Of a stretch of 64,000 nucleotides of DNA, positions 19,813 to 30,243 are shown piece by piece. The notes under the pieces are model-generated. The model searched no databases, had not been told where the DNA came from, and saw only the letters and a list, made by a program, of their open reading frames with translations. The DNA is from an uncultured Roseovarius sp. Lineage in GTDB: Bacteria; Pseudomonadota; Alphaproteobacteria; Rhodobacterales; Rhodobacteraceae. The stretch is from the NCBI RefSeq assembly GCF_947259555.1, contig NZ_CAMYMD010000066.1:1-64000 (forward strand), in the 5' to 3' direction. How positions within the stretch are numbered: position 1 is the first letter of the stretch; each line of letters begins with the position of its first letter. A program made the position numbers and the translations under genes.

Positions 19813-21777
19813 ATGATTACAGAACTCGGTCACTTCGCCCTCATCCTGGCATTCCTCGTCGCCTGCGCGCAGGCGGTCATCCCACTGGTCGGCGCCCATA
19901 AACGCTGGCCCGGCTGGATGGCCTTCGCCGAACCTGCGGCGACGATACAGTTACTGCTGACGGCGGCCTCCTTCGCGGCGCTTACATGGGCCTTCGTGAC
20001 CTCTGATTTCTCGCTGCGGTTGGTCACCCTCAACAGCCATACCGACAAGCCGATGCTCTACAAGATCACCGGCGTCTGGGGCAATCACGAGGGCTCGATG
20101 CTTCTCTGGGTGCTGATCGTCACGCTCTTTGGCGGGGCGGTGGCGTGGTTCGGCGCGAACCTGCCGCCCTCGCTCAAGGCCCGCGTGCTGAGCGTGCAGG
20201 CGATGATCGGGGCCGCGTTTTTCGCCTTCATCCTGCTCACCTCGAACCCGTTCCTGCGCATGGCGACACCGCCATTCAACGGGCAGGATCTAAACCCGCT
20301 CCTGCAGGATCCGGGCCTCGCCTTTCACCCGCCCTTCCTCTATCTCGGCTATGTCGGTCTTTCGATGACCTTCTCCTTTGCCGTGGCGGCCCTGATCGAG
20401 GGGCGGGTCGATGCGGCCTGGGGCCGGTGGGTGCGGCCTTACACGCTGGCGGCGTGGATTTTTCTGACCATCGGAATCGGTCTCGGCTCGTGGTGGGCCT
20501 ATTACGAGCTGGGCTGGGGCGGTTTCTGGTTCTGGGATCCGGTGGAGAATGCCAGCTTCATGCCCTGGCTCATCGCCGCCGCCCTGCTGCATTCCGCCAT
20601 CGTGGTGGAAAAGCGTGAGTCTTTGAAAAGCTGGACCATCCTTCTGGCAATCATTGCCTTCGGTTTCTCCATGGTCGGGGCCTTCATCACCCGCTCCGGT
20701 GTGCTGACCAGCGTGCATGCCTTCGCCACAGACCCCGAGCGTGGCGTGTTCCTGCTGGGCATCACCGCCGCCTTCATGATGGGCGCGCTCACGCTCTTTG
20801 CCGCGCGCGCCAATGTCATGCAGGCGCGGGGCGTGTTCAGCATGGTCAGCCGGGAATCGGTGCTCGTGCTCAACAACATCCTGCTGGCGGTGGCCTGTTT
20901 CGTGGTGTTCATCGGCACGATGTGGCCGCTCATTGCCGAGATGGCCTTCGACCGAAAGCTTTCGGTCGGGGCGCCCTTCTTCAACGCCGCCTTCACCCCC
21001 TTTATGGTCCTGCTTGGCCTCGTCCTGCCGGTCGGCGCGATGATGGCGTGGAAACGTGCCACGGTGGGCCGGGTGGTGCGACAGCTGATCCCGGCCTTCG
21101 CCCTTGCCGTAGCGATCGGCGCGCTCGCATGGGCGATGCAATCCGGGCGCTCCGCGCTTGGGCCGGTTGGCCTGTTCCTAGGCGCATGGCTGGTGGCCGG
21201 TGCGATGGTCGATATCTGGTCGCGCACCGGGCGCGGCACCGGGCGGCTCGCACGCCTCACCCGTCTGCCGCGTGCCGACTGGGGCAAGGCGGTGGCGCAT
21301 GGCGGCCTCGGCGTGACCATGGCCGGCATCGCCGCGATGATGGCGTGGGAGGCCGAGGATATTCGCGTGCTTCAGGTCGGCGAGGATCTGGAAATCGCGG
21401 GCTACGGGCTGCGCCTCGACGAGGTGCATCAGGAACAGGGGCCGAATTACATGGCCACCAAGGCGACCTTCACCCTCAGCCAGAATGGCCGTGAGATTGC
21501 CGAAATGCACCCCGAAAAACGCATCTACCCCGTGGCGCAGATGCCCACCACCGAGGCCGCGCTCGATAACGGCGTCCTGCGCGACATCTACGTCGTCATC
21601 GGTGATCCGCAAGAGGGCGGCGGCTGGGCTGTGCGCAGCTATTACAAGCCGCTGGCCAACTGGATCTGGGGCGGCGCGATCCTTATGGCCCTCGGTGGGG
21701 CGCTGTCGCTCAGCGACCGGCGCTACCGCGTGGCCGCAGGTGCGCGCAAGCTGCCGCAAGGGGTGCCCGCAGAATGA
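19813..21777 (+). CDS. ccmF: Cytochrome c heme lyase CcmF
   Basis: This 654-residue polytopic membrane protein ligates heme to apocytochrome c with CcmH. The tryptophan-rich WWD heme-handling loop begins near residue 227 (WWAYYELGWGGFWFWDPVEN). Many hydrophobic segments run before and after it, and a C-terminal periplasmic domain lies before the last helix. Length is normal for the family. It overlaps ccmH by ATGA and begins 75 nt after the holin gene. Confidence 0.95.
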   Translation: MITELGHFALILAFLVACAQAVIPLVGAHKRWPGWMAFAEPAATIQLLLTAASFAALTWAFVTSDFSLRLVTLNSHTDKPMLYKITGVWGNHEGSMLLWVLIVTLFGGAVAWFGANLPPSLKARVLSVQAMIGAAFFAFILLTSNPFLRMATPPFNGQDLNPLLQDPGLAFHPPFLYLGYVGLSMTFSFAVAALIEGRVDAAWGRWVRPYTLAAWIFLTIGIGLGSWWAYYELGWGGFWFWDPVENASFMPWLIAAALLHSAIVVEKRESLKSWTILLAIIAFGFSMVGAFITRSGVLTSVHAFATDPERGVFLLGITAAFMMGALTLFAARANVMQARGVFSMVSRESVLVLNNILLAVACFVVFIGTMWPLIAEMAFDRKLSVGAPFFNAAFTPFMVLLGLVLPVGAMMAWKRATVGRVVRQLIPAFALAVAIGALAWAMQSGRSALGPVGLFLGAWLVAGAMVDIWSRTGRGTGRLARLTRLPRADWGKAVAHGGLGVTMAGIAAMMAWEAEDIRVLQVGEDLEIAGYGLRLDEVHQEQGPNYMATKATFTLSQNGREIAEMHPEKRIYPVAQMPTTEAALDNGVLRDIYVVIGDPQEGGGWAVRSYYKPLANWIWGGAILMALGGALSLSDRRYRVAAGARKLPQGVPAE

Positions 21778-22226
21778 AACGCCTGATCCTTGCGCTCTGC
21801 GTGATCGCGGCGCCCGTCTTCGCGGTGCAGCCTGACGAAATTCTCGACGATCCGGCCTTGGAAGAACGCGCGCGTGACATTTCCGCGGGCCTGCGCTGTC
21901 TGGTCTGCCGCAACGAGAGCATCGACGACTCCAACGCCGAACTCGCCCGCGACCTGCGCCTTCTGGTGCGCGAACGGCTGGTGGCGGGCGACAGCAACGA
22001 AGAGGTGGTCGATTTCGTGGTCGACCGCTACGGCGAATACGTGCTGCTCAAGCCGCGCAGCGGTGGCTCCAATCTGCTGTTATGGATGGCCGGGCCGATC
22101 ATGCTGGGCGCGGGGCTGGTGATGGCGGGGGTCTATTTGCGCAGCCGGGCCAAGGCCCCAGAGCGCGAGGTTGCCCGCCTCAGCGAGGCCGAAGAACGCC
22201 GTCTGCGCGAGATTCTCGACGACTGA
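21774..22226 (+). CDS. ccmH: Cytochrome c maturation thioredoxin-like protein CcmH (CcmL)
   Basis: This 150-residue protein has an N-terminal signal or anchor, the LRCLVC motif at residues 40-45 (C42 and C45) and a C-terminal membrane segment. It reduces or binds the CXXCH cysteines of apocytochrome c so that CcmF can attach heme. Only the short CcmH/CcmL half is present; the TPR-containing CcmI part is not fused here. It overlaps ccmF by ATGA. Confidence 0.93.
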   Translation: MKRLILALCVIAAPVFAVQPDEILDDPALEERARDISAGLRCLVCRNESIDDSNAELARDLRLLVRERLVAGDSNEEVVDFVVDRYGEYVLLKPRSGGSNLLLWMAGPIMLGAGLVMAGVYLRSRAKAPEREVARLSEAEERRLREILDD

Positions 22227-22299
22227 CGCGCCGTTGCCCTTGGCCCGGGGGCAGCGATAGGGTTTGATCCCGGAGACCACGTCAGGAGGGCCGATTCCC

Positions 22300-23079
22300 G
22301 TGAAAGATTACCAGACCATCACGCTCGAAATGATCGAGGGCGTCTCCGTCCTTTGCCTCAACCGGGCCGACAAGATGAACGCGCTCAACACCCAGATGCG
22401 CGCCGAAATCACCGATGCGATGACCCATGCCGGGCGCGAGGCGCGCGTGATCGTGCTCACCGGCAAGGGCAAGGCCTTCTGCTCGGGCCAGGATTTGAGC
22501 GATGGTGGCAACGCGACGACCCTAGATCTGGAGCGGGTCCTGCGCGAGGAATACGTGCCGATGCTGCGCGCCATCACCAATTGCCCGGTGCCGACGATCA
22601 GCGCCGTCAACGGGCCGGCTGCGGGGGCAGGGGCCAATCTGGCGCTCTCGGCGGATGTGGTGATCGCCACCGAGGCGTCCTATTTCCTGCAGGCCTTCAC
22701 CCGGATCGGGCTGATACCTGACGCGGGCGGCACATGGGCGCTGCCGCGTCAGATGGGTATGGCCAAGGCGATGGGGGCCGCCCTCTTTGCCGAGCCGATC
22801 AGCGCCCGGCAGGCCAGCGATTGGGGGATGATCTGGGAATGCGTCAGCGATGAGGGCTTTGAGGCACACTGGCAGGCGCGCGCCGCCCATCTGGCCAAGG
22901 GCCCGACGCAGACCTACAAGGCCGTCAAGCAGGCGATCCGGGGCACCTGGGACAACACGCTGGAACAACAGCTGGACCTCGAGGCGAAACTGCAAGGCAC
23001 CTGCGGGCAGAGCCGCGACTTTCAGGAGGGTGTGATGGCGTTTCTCGAAAAGCGCCCGGCAAATTTTGAAGGACGTTGA
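22300..23079 (+). CDS. Enoyl-CoA hydratase/isomerase family protein (PaaG-like)
   Basis: This crotonase-fold protein is about 259 residues. NRADKMNALNT begins the fold, the first oxyanion-hole segment is FCSGQDLSD, and the second is NGPAAGAGANLALSAD. The residues IGLIPDAGGTWALPR fit the PaaG (ring-opening isomerase) branch of phenylacetate degradation better than FadB. No other paa genes are nearby. GTG 22300 is the better start, because AGGAGGG ends 9 nt upstream; the upstream in-frame TTG lacks such a site. A terminator follows. Confidence 0.82.
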   Translation: MKDYQTITLEMIEGVSVLCLNRADKMNALNTQMRAEITDAMTHAGREARVIVLTGKGKAFCSGQDLSDGGNATTLDLERVLREEYVPMLRAITNCPVPTISAVNGPAAGAGANLALSADVVIATEASYFLQAFTRIGLIPDAGGTWALPRQMGMAKAMGAALFAEPISARQASDWGMIWECVSDEGFEAHWQARAAHLAKGPTQTYKAVKQAIRGTWDNTLEQQLDLEAKLQGTCGQSRDFQEGVMAFLEKRPANFEGR

Positions 23080-23115
23080 GAGCAAGTCGGACCGGTCCCT
23101 GCCTCGCGCCGTAAT

Positions 23116-23143
23116 AAAAAGGCCCGCGCTTTGCGGGCCTTTT
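23116..23143. terminator. Bidirectional terminator between PaaG-like gene and gltA
   Basis: GGCCCGC (23121-23127) and GCGGGCC (23133-23139) form a 7-bp stem with a 5-nt loop. AAAAA lies before and TTTT after it, so it can end transcription on both strands of this convergent pair. Confidence 0.8.
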
Positions 23144-23172
23144 GAGAAATATTTTGCGTTGTGGCGAAGTCG

Positions 23173-24468
23173 TCAGCGCTTTTCGATATCGACGTAATCG
23201 CGCAGTGTCTCGCCCTGATAAAGCTGCCTGGGACGTCCAATCTTCATCTGCGGATCGCTGATCATCTCTTTCCACTGCGAGATCCAGCCGATGGTCCGCG
23301 ACACCGCGAAAATCGGCGTGAACATCGACGTCGGAAAGCCCATCGCTTCAAGGATGATTCCCGAGTAGAAATCCACGTTCGGAAACAGCTTTTTATCCGA
23401 GAAATACGGATCGGCCAGCGCCTGCTTTTCCAGCTCCTTGGCGACTTGCAGGGTCGGGTTGTTCTCGACGCCGAGAAGCTCAAGCACCTCATCGGCAGAT
23501 TGCTTCATCACCTTTGCACGCGGATCGAAGTTCTTGTAGACCCGGTGGCCGAAACCCATCAGGCGGAACGGATCGTTCTTGTCCTTGGCCCGGGCGATGA
23601 ATTCGGGAATGCGGTCGGGCGTGCCGATCTCGCGCAGCATTTCCAGACAAGCCTGATTGGCGCCGCCATGCGCCGGCCCCCAGAGGCAGGCGATGCCGGC
23701 TGCGATGCAGGCGAACGGGTTGGCGCCCGACGACGACGCCAGCCGCACTGTAGAGGTTGAAGCGTTCTGCTCGTGATCGGCATGCAGGGTAAAGATCCGG
23801 TCCATGGCGCGGCTAAGGATCGGGTTGACCTCGTAATCCTCGGCGGGCACGGCAAAGCACATGCGCAGGAAATTCGACGCGTAGTCGAGATCGTTACGCG
23901 GATAGACGAAAGGCTGCCCGACAGAATACTTGAACGCCCAGGCTGCGATGGTCGGCATCTTTGCGATCAGCCGGATCGAGGCGACCTCACGCTGCCACTC
24001 GTCGCTGATATCGGTGCTGTCATGGTAAAACGCCGACATCGCACCGACGACTCCTACCATGATCGCCATTGGATGCGCGTCACGGCGGAAGCCGCGGAAA
24101 AAATACACCATCTGCTCGTGCAGCATGGTGTGATTGGTCACGCGCGTCTCGAAATCCTCAAGTTGGCCTGGTGACGGCAACTCACCATAGAGCAGCAGAT
24201 AACAGACTTCCAGAAAGTGCGACTTCTCGGCGAGTTGGTCGATCGGATACCCGCGATGCAAGAGCTCGCCCTTATCCCCGTCGATGAACGTGATGGTGCT
24301 GTCGCAGCTCGCTGTGGACGTAAAACCGGGATCATACGTGAACACGCCTGCGTTGGCATAGAGTTTGCGAATATCGACCACGTCAGGGCCTGCAGTGGGT
24401 GAAAAGATCGGCAGATCATAGCTCTTGCCGTCGATTTCCAGCGTTGCGGCTCGTTTAGCTTCTGACAT
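23173..24468 (-). CDS. gltA: Citrate synthase
   Basis: The 431-residue protein condenses acetyl-CoA and oxaloacetate. It shows the type II citrate synthase features: [12 protein letters not shown], catalytic histidines in [10 protein letters not shown] and [25 protein letters not shown], and the aspartate in VDFYSG. Length is normal. The gene follows gltX in the same direction after 74 nt and may share its transcript. Confidence 0.96.
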   Translation of the reverse strand: MSEAKRAATLEIDGKSYDLPIFSPTAGPDVVDIRKLYANAGVFTYDPGFTSTASCDSTITFIDGDKGELLHRGYPIDQLAEKSHFLEVCYLLLYGELPSPGQLEDFETRVTNHTMLHEQMVYFFRGFRRDAHPMAIMVGVVGAMSAFYHDSTDISDEWQREVASIRLIAKMPTIAAWAFKYSVGQPFVYPRNDLDYASNFLRMCFAVPAEDYEVNPILSRAMDRIFTLHADHEQNASTSTVRLASSSGANPFACIAAGIACLWGPAHGGANQACLEMLREIGTPDRIPEFIARAKDKNDPFRLMGFGHRVYKNFDPRAKVMKQSADEVLELLGVENNPTLQVAKELEKQALADPYFSDKKLFPNVDFYSGIILEAMGFPTSMFTPIFAVSRTIGWISQWKEMISDPQMKIGRPRQLYQGETLRDYVDIEKR

Positions 24469-24542
24469 CAGGGGTCCTCCCTCTCAACGCCCAACTGGCC
24501 ACTTGGCCGCGGGCTGGATACACGTAGAGCCTGCCAGAGTTG

Positions 24543-25955
24543 TCACGCTCCGTTACAGGCGGCGTCGGTCAGTCGGGCGATGCTTTCTTCTCGCCCGAGA
24601 ACCAGCATCATGTCAAACACACTTGGTGTTGCGCTGCGTCCTGCGAGCGCGGCCCGCAACGGACCGGCAAGCTTGCCGAACTTCATTCCATGCGCGTCGG
24701 CGAATTGGGTTGCGAGAGCCTCGATACCGTCTCGGGTCCAATTAGCAGTTTGCAGCTGCGGCGTCAATTCCATCAGTATACCACGGGATACAGAATCAAG
24801 CTGCGCAGCGGCCTTTTCGTCCGGTTCCAGCGGACGGTCGCACATGATAAACTCTGCCTTATCAATTAGTTCCAGATAGGTCTTCGCACGCTCCTTGAGG
24901 CAGTACATGCCGCGTTCCAAGAGCGTCAATTTTTTTTCAGAGAGTGGGGGCTGTCCCGTCACGGCCATGAATTCGCGAAGTTCATGCAGCAGTGCAGCAT
25001 CGTCCATTGCCGCGATATGTTGACCGCACAGATTCTCCAGCTTCTTGAAATCCAAGCGCGCCGGCGATTTGCCAATGCCGGGAAGATCAAACCATTCCTT
25101 TGCCTGCGCATCGGTGAAGAATTCGTCATCGCCATGGCTCCAGCCGAGCCGCGCGAGATAGTTGCGCATACCTGACGACGGGTAGCCCATCTTTTGATAT
25201 TCCTCGACCCCGAGCGCGCCGTGACGCTTGGATAGCTTTTTGCCGTCGGGGCCATGGATCAAGGGAATATGGGCATAGGCGGGTACGGGCCAATCCATCG
25301 CGTGATAAATCAGCATTTGCCGCGCTGCGTTGTTGAGATGGTCGTCCCCCCGGATCACATGCGTCACCCCCATGTCGTGATCGTCGACTGCCACAGCCAG
25401 CATGTAAACGGGTGTGCCATCGCCACGTAACAAAACCATATCATCGAGCTGATCGTTGCGGATGGTGATATCTCCCTGAACTTCATCACGGATTACGGTA
25501 ACGCCGTCGCGCGGTGCCTTGATGCGAATCACATAGGCTGCGCCCTCGGGGTGCTGATCAGGTGTCGTGTCCCGCCAGGGACTGCAAAACAAGGTTGAGC
25601 GGCCCTCGGTGCGCGCGGTATCGCGAAACGTCTCGATTTCGTCCTGTGTGGAAAAGCACTTGTACGCACGGCCATTTGCCAAGAGTTGCAGGGCCACCTC
25701 ACGATGACGCTCGGCGCGTTCGAACTGGCTAACCGCGTCGCCATCATGATCGAGCCCAAGCCACGCCAATCCATCGAGAATCGCCTGCGTGGCCTCGGGG
25801 GTCGAGCGCGCACGGTCGGTATCCTCGATGCGCAGCAGAAACTTGCCGCCATGCCCCCGCGCAAAAAGCCAGTTGAACAAGGCCGTGCGCGCCCCGCCGA
25901 TATGCAAATAGCCTGTGGGGGACGGGGCAAAACGGGTCACGACCTGCTGCGACAT
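24543..25955 (-). CDS. gltX: Glutamyl-tRNA synthetase
   Basis: The 470-residue class I aminoacyl-tRNA synthetase has the HIGH-type motif HIGGARTA at residues 18-25, [10 protein letters not shown], and the KMSKS-like KLSKRHGAL near residue 240. It charges tRNA-Glu. Many alphaproteobacteria carry two gltX genes; one copy is seen here. It is transcribed away from comEC across an 80-nt gap. Confidence 0.95.
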   Translation of the reverse strand: MSQQVVTRFAPSPTGYLHIGGARTALFNWLFARGHGGKFLLRIEDTDRARSTPEATQAILDGLAWLGLDHDGDAVSQFERAERHREVALQLLANGRAYKCFSTQDEIETFRDTARTEGRSTLFCSPWRDTTPDQHPEGAAYVIRIKAPRDGVTVIRDEVQGDITIRNDQLDDMVLLRGDGTPVYMLAVAVDDHDMGVTHVIRGDDHLNNAARQMLIYHAMDWPVPAYAHIPLIHGPDGKKLSKRHGALGVEEYQKMGYPSSGMRNYLARLGWSHGDDEFFTDAQAKEWFDLPGIGKSPARLDFKKLENLCGQHIAAMDDAALLHELREFMAVTGQPPLSEKKLTLLERGMYCLKERAKTYLELIDKAEFIMCDRPLEPDEKAAAQLDSVSRGILMELTPQLQTANWTRDGIEALATQFADAHGMKFGKLAGPLRAALAGRSATPSVFDMMLVLGREESIARLTDAACNGA

Positions 25956-25963
25956 GGGGCGTA

Positions 25964-25979
25964 TTAACCTTTCGGTAAC
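25964..25979. promoter_or_regulatory. CtrA-like site between gltX and comEC
   Basis: TTAA (25964-25967), 7 nt, then GTAAC (25975-25979) matches the CtrA consensus TTAA-N7-TTAAC with one change. It lies 57 nt before the comEC start and 9 nt from the gltX start. CtrA control of GTA uptake genes is known in Rhodobacter; here it is inference from one near-match. Confidence 0.4.
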
Positions 25980-26035
25980 TATGGTGGGCCTAGCGTTGGC
26001 GCCTGTCTACCGGCCAGTCATGGGGGAAACAAGTC

Positions 26036-28051
26036 TTGGCCATATGGCATGTTCTGGCACGGGTCTGGCTCGCGCAACGCGGAGCGCTCTTTCCGTGGGT
26101 TCCGGTTGTGCTGGCCTGCGGTGTCGGTGCATATTTTGCCCTGCGCGCCGAGCCGAAGATGTGGGTTCTCTGCACGTCCGGTATCGGCGCTGCGGTACTG
26201 GCTGGAGTGGCTCGACGCGGTCGGGAATGGGCCGGGCCGATTCTCTGGGCGTTGGCCTTGCTTGCAGCGGGCTTCACGATTGCGGGCCTGCGTGCGCATC
26301 TGGTGGCGGGGCCGGTGCTGAGCTGGCGTTATTACGGGCCAGTCGAGGGGCGTGTCGTGGCCATTGACCGCTCGGCCTCTGATGCGCTGCGCCTGACCCT
26401 CGATCGGGTGATCCTTGCGCGCACTGATCCATCACGGGTGCCGCACAGTGTGCGGGTGTCCTTGCACGGGGATCAAACGCATTTCACCCCGAGGCCGGAC
26501 GAGCGTGTGATGATGACCGCCCATCTTTCGCCACCCGGAGGGCCGGTCGAACCGGGGGGCTTTGATTTTCAGCGTCATGCCTGGTTTTTGGGAATTGGTG
26601 CTGTCGGCTACACGCGCAGCCCGGCGCTCAGGTTGAGCGAGGCAGAGGGCTGGCAGGGATTGTTCCGGGCGCGCATGGCGCTTTCGCGCCATGTTCAGAG
26701 CCGTCTGCCCGGGCAGGCCGGTGCGTTTGCCGCCGCGATCATGACCGGAGACCGCGCGGGATTGTCACAAGACACCCTCCAAGCGATGCGGGTTTCCAAT
26801 CTTGCGCATCTTCTGGCGATTTCCGGCCTTCATATGGGGCTTCTCGCGGGCTTTGTGTTTGCAGCGACCCGCCTGGTCCTCGCGGCCATCCCTCGCGCAG
26901 GCTTGCGCTTGCCGATCAAGAAGCTCTCGGCGATGCTGGCCCTCCTGGCCGCGGCTGGATATCTCGGTCTGTCGGGCGGCAATGTGGCCACAGAGCGCGC
27001 CTTTGTCATGGTCGCAGTCATGCTGGTCGCGGTGATGCTTGACCGGCGCGCGCTCAGCCTGCGGGCAGTCGCCGTGGCGGCCGTGATCGTGCTTGTGCTT
27101 AGGCCCGAGGCGCTTTTGGGTCCGGGGTTTCAGATGTCATTTGCGGCGACCGTTGCGCTTGTCGCGGTATTCGGTGCCTTGCGCGATGGTGGTGTGACTC
27201 TTGGGCCAAGGTGGCTGCGGCCGGTGCTGGCGGTGGTGATATCTTCAGCGGTGGCTGGGGCGGCCACGGCGCCGGTGGCCGCTGCGCATTTCAACCAGTT
27301 CGCCCAATATGGCCTTATCGCGAATCTTTTGAGCGTGCCCCTGATGGGCGCCCTTGTCATGCCCACCGCTGTCCTGGCGGCGCTTTTGTTGCCGCTTGGT
27401 CTGGATTGGGTCGCGCTTGGTGTGATGGGGTGGGGGTTGCGCTGGATCCTGGCGGTTTCGGAATACGTCGCCGCTCTGGACGGCGCGAGGATCACGGTGA
27501 TTTCACCCGGCCACGCGGTCTTGCCTCTTTTTGCCGTCGGAGGCTTGAGCCTGGTGCTTTGGCGGGGAGGACTTAGATATCTTGGGGTGCTGCCGATGCT
27601 TGCAGGCCTCTGGTTCTGGATCGGAGCAGAGCGCCCTCGCATGCTGATCTCGGAAACCGGCGCACTGGTCGGGATCATGACAGAGACGGGGCGCGCCTTG
27701 AACAAAGCGTCCGGTCAGGGCTTCGTCGCTCAGAATTGGCTGGAGAATGACGGCGATGGTGCCGAGCAGGCCGAGGCGCATGACCGGTGGTCTGATGCCT
27801 TGATGGAGGAGCTCTCGGTTCGTCTGGTGCGGGGACGCGCCGCCGCGCGCCTGCCGCTGGCCTGTGACGGTGCGGTCTTGATCGTTGTTACCACGGCGCT
27901 GGAAACCACACCGAATGATCCAGACTGTTCTGTCATCACACCGCAAACCTTGAGAGACACAGGGTCACTTGCGCTCTATGCTGGCGATGATGCCGTTGCA
28001 ATCGTCACCGCACGTGAGATTTCCGGAACCCGCCTCTGGAACGCTCAGTAG
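26036..28051 (+). CDS. comEC: ComEC/Rec2 family DNA-uptake channel
   Basis: This 671-residue membrane protein carries a DUF4131-type N-terminal region ([20 protein letters not shown]) and a Competence domain with [18 protein letters not shown]. Several more helices follow. ComEC passes single-stranded DNA through the inner membrane, including GTA-delivered DNA in Rhodobacter. The C-terminal region (about residues 545-671) has no visible HxHxDH motif, so the metallo-beta-lactamase domain of other ComECs is missing or degenerate. Start TTG 26036 follows GGGGGAA and fits the family N-terminus. The stop overlaps the end of lexA by 7 nt, tail to tail. Confidence 0.87.
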   Translation: MAIWHVLARVWLAQRGALFPWVPVVLACGVGAYFALRAEPKMWVLCTSGIGAAVLAGVARRGREWAGPILWALALLAAGFTIAGLRAHLVAGPVLSWRYYGPVEGRVVAIDRSASDALRLTLDRVILARTDPSRVPHSVRVSLHGDQTHFTPRPDERVMMTAHLSPPGGPVEPGGFDFQRHAWFLGIGAVGYTRSPALRLSEAEGWQGLFRARMALSRHVQSRLPGQAGAFAAAIMTGDRAGLSQDTLQAMRVSNLAHLLAISGLHMGLLAGFVFAATRLVLAAIPRAGLRLPIKKLSAMLALLAAAGYLGLSGGNVATERAFVMVAVMLVAVMLDRRALSLRAVAVAAVIVLVLRPEALLGPGFQMSFAATVALVAVFGALRDGGVTLGPRWLRPVLAVVISSAVAGAATAPVAAAHFNQFAQYGLIANLLSVPLMGALVMPTAVLAALLLPLGLDWVALGVMGWGLRWILAVSEYVAALDGARITVISPGHAVLPLFAVGGLSLVLWRGGLRYLGVLPMLAGLWFWIGAERPRMLISETGALVGIMTETGRALNKASGQGFVAQNWLENDGDGAEQAEAHDRWSDALMEELSVRLVRGRAAARLPLACDGAVLIVVTTALETTPNDPDCSVITPQTLRDTGSLALYAGDDAVAIVTAREISGTRLWNAQ

Positions 28052-28746
28052 GTGCGGATCAGCCCCACAAGGCGGCCCTGGACCTGCACCTGATTGTCCT
28101 GAAATACGCGCGTCTCATAGGCTGGATTGGCTGCTTCGAGCGCAATCGCATTGCTCCGCCGGAAGAAACGTTTGAGCGTCGCTTCCTGATCCTCGATAAG
28201 AGCAACGACGATATCGCCATTATCCGCCACTGACGTTTCGCGGATGATCACCACGTCACCGTCGTTGATACCGGCCTCTATCATCGAATCGCCTTTGACC
28301 TCCAATGCGTAATGGTTGCCTGCGCCGCTCACCATTGCGCCGGGTACGGCCACGTTTTGCCGCGCATGTGCGATCGCCTCGATAGGGACACCCGCAGCGA
28401 TCCGTCCCATCAGTGGCAGATCAATGGCATGCGCCACCTCTACGGGCTGCGCATTGGCTGGTTGTGGAGCTGTCGGCCGATCGCCATCAATCACACGTGG
28501 CTGAAAACCATGCAGCACCTCGCCCCCAAGGCTTTCGGGCAGGCGGAGTATTTCCAGCGCGCGCGCCCGATGCGCGAGTCGGCGTATAAAGCCCCGCTCC
28601 TCGAGCGCGGTGATCAACCGGTGAATGCCGGATTTCGACCTTAAATCAAGCGCTTCTTTCATTTCGTCAAAGCTGGGCGGTACGCCGTCACGCTGGACGC
28701 GCTTGTGGATGAACTCCAGAAGATCGAGTTGTTTCTTAGTCAGCAT
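28045..28746 (-). CDS. lexA: SOS repressor LexA
   Basis: The 233-residue protein has a winged-helix DNA-binding domain ([20 protein letters not shown]) and a C-terminal S24 protease domain. The cleavage bond is A118-G119 (GRIAAGVP), the nucleophile is S154 in GDSMIEAG, and the general base is K192. It represses DNA-damage genes until RecA triggers self-cleavage. The start is placed at MLTKKQ, the family N-terminus, 18 nt inside the longer frame; GAGGG lies 8 nt upstream of it. The GTTC-N7-GTTC box at 28779-28793 allows self-control. Confidence 0.95.
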   Translation of the reverse strand: MLTKKQLDLLEFIHKRVQRDGVPPSFDEMKEALDLRSKSGIHRLITALEERGFIRRLAHRARALEILRLPESLGGEVLHGFQPRVIDGDRPTAPQPANAQPVEVAHAIDLPLMGRIAAGVPIEAIAHARQNVAVPGAMVSGAGNHYALEVKGDSMIEAGINDGDVVIIRETSVADNGDIVVALIEDQEATLKRFFRRSNAIALEAANPAYETRVFQDNQVQVQGRLVGLIRTY

Positions 28747-28778
28747 CTGTCGCGCCCTCTTCATCTACACATGACTTT

Positions 28779-28793
28779 GTTCTACAGATGTTC
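28779..28793. promoter_or_regulatory. SOS box (LexA operator) at lexA
   Basis: GTTC TACAGAT GTTC matches the alphaproteobacterial LexA operator GTTC-N7-GTTC exactly. It lies 33 nt before the lexA start. It is also in the space shared with the divergent amidase gene, whose start is 145 nt away on the other side. Confidence 0.85.
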
Positions 28794-28937
28794 CCGTTTT
28801 GTGTCAATCATATCGCGCGTATCGGTTTCGTCGCGATCGTCTCCTGGCGATTGTCGCGCGTGGTGTGGTGGAGTGAGGGCTGTTGTGCTGCCGTCAGTTT
28901 GTGTAATCTTGCGACAGAACAGACCGGGAAACGGTGT

Positions 28938-30176
28938 ATGAGCAGACTTTCTTGCATATGGCCATTATTGGTCGTCCTTTTTGGTCCCGTCAGCCCGGCG
29001 TTGGCGCAGGACAACAGCTTTAGCGCGTTGGCGCGGCTCGACGCAGAGGCAAGTACGATCAGCGACACGCGAAACGGCGTTGAGCTGCGGCTCCACCTGT
29101 CTCAAGGTGTGCCGTACCGCGTGTTCACGCTCGCGGGACCGGCGCGGCTGGTGCTGGATTTCCGGGAGGTCGAATGGCAAGGCGCGACTGCTGGCGACTT
29201 GATCAGCGGAGCGCGTGTCAAGGGTCTTAGGCTGGGGCAGATCCGACCCGGCTGGTCGCGCATGGTGGCTGATCTGGACGCGCCTTATCCATTGCAAAGC
29301 GCGGGGCTTGAGGTTGATCCGGACACGGGCACGGCGCAACTGATCGTTCACCTTGGAGAGGCGGATGCCGCTGACTTTGCAGCGACGACCGGCACGCCGC
29401 ATGTCCCCGGGTGGGACCTGCCCGCCCCACAGGAAAACCCCGATGTCGTAACACCGCGCGCGCGGGGCGAGGGCCCGCTTGTCGTGATGCTCGATCCCGG
29501 TCATGGCGGTATCGACCCCGGCGCACAGGTTGGCGATGTCACTGAAAAGGCCCTGATCCTGCAATTCGCTTTTGAACTGCGCGAAGATCTGCTGCGCGCG
29601 GGCGGCTTCGAGGTGGTGATGACCCGCGAGCGCGATGAATTCGTGAGCCTCGAGCGCCGCGTCGCCCTGGCCCACAGAGCAGGGGCGGATGTGTTCCTGT
29701 CCCTGCATGCCGATGCGTTGTCGAGCGCACGGGCGCGCGGAATTTCTGCCTACACGTTGTCACAGAGCGCGTCGGACGAGGCCAGTGCGGCGCTCGCCGA
29801 ACGTCACAACCGGGCTGATATCCTGGCCGGTGTGGATCTGAGCGGTAAGGACGATGTCGTGGCCGATGTGCTTATGGATCTGGCCCGCCTCGAGACCCGG
29901 CCGCGCGCCGAGCGGCTGGCGAAGGCGGTGCTCGACGGCTTTGCCTCCAAGGGATTGCCGCTCTTGTCCCGGCCTCTGCGCCATGCCGGCTTTTCGGTCC
30001 TCAAGGCGCCGGATATTCCTTCGGTCCTGGTCGAACTCGGGTTTTTATCCAGCCCCCCTGATCTGGAGCGTCTGCGCGATCCAGAGGGCCGCGCGCGGAT
30101 GGCGGAGGCGCTGCGCGAAGCGTTGAACGCGTGGCGCGAGGACGATACCGCCCGCGCGGGTCTGGTAAGACAATGA
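28938..30176 (+). CDS. N-acetylmuramoyl-L-alanine amidase (AMIN + Amidase_3)
   Basis: This 412-residue periplasmic enzyme cuts the muramyl-alanine bond during cell separation. A signal peptide occupies residues 1-24 (WPLLVVLFGPVSPALAQ). An AMIN targeting domain follows, with LVLDFREVEW. The zinc amidase domain begins near residue 182 with VMLDPGHGGIDPGA, includes SLHADA and ends near VLVELGFLSSP. ATG 28938 gives a clean signal peptide; a longer frame reaches further upstream toward lexA but is not supported. It is followed by PBP1A after 67 nt. Confidence 0.92.
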   Translation: MSRLSCIWPLLVVLFGPVSPALAQDNSFSALARLDAEASTISDTRNGVELRLHLSQGVPYRVFTLAGPARLVLDFREVEWQGATAGDLISGARVKGLRLGQIRPGWSRMVADLDAPYPLQSAGLEVDPDTGTAQLIVHLGEADAADFAATTGTPHVPGWDLPAPQENPDVVTPRARGEGPLVVMLDPGHGGIDPGAQVGDVTEKALILQFAFELREDLLRAGGFEVVMTRERDEFVSLERRVALAHRAGADVFLSLHADALSSARARGISAYTLSQSASDEASAALAERHNRADILAGVDLSGKDDVVADVLMDLARLETRPRAERLAKAVLDGFASKGLPLLSRPLRHAGFSVLKAPDIPSVLVELGFLSSPPDLERLRDPEGRARMAEALREALNAWREDDTARAGLVRQ

Positions 30177-30243
30177 GCCGGGCGCGGCGGATCCCTGCGC
30201 GAAACGGCCATTCCCTTTTGACCGCTGACACGGGGATGCCTAT

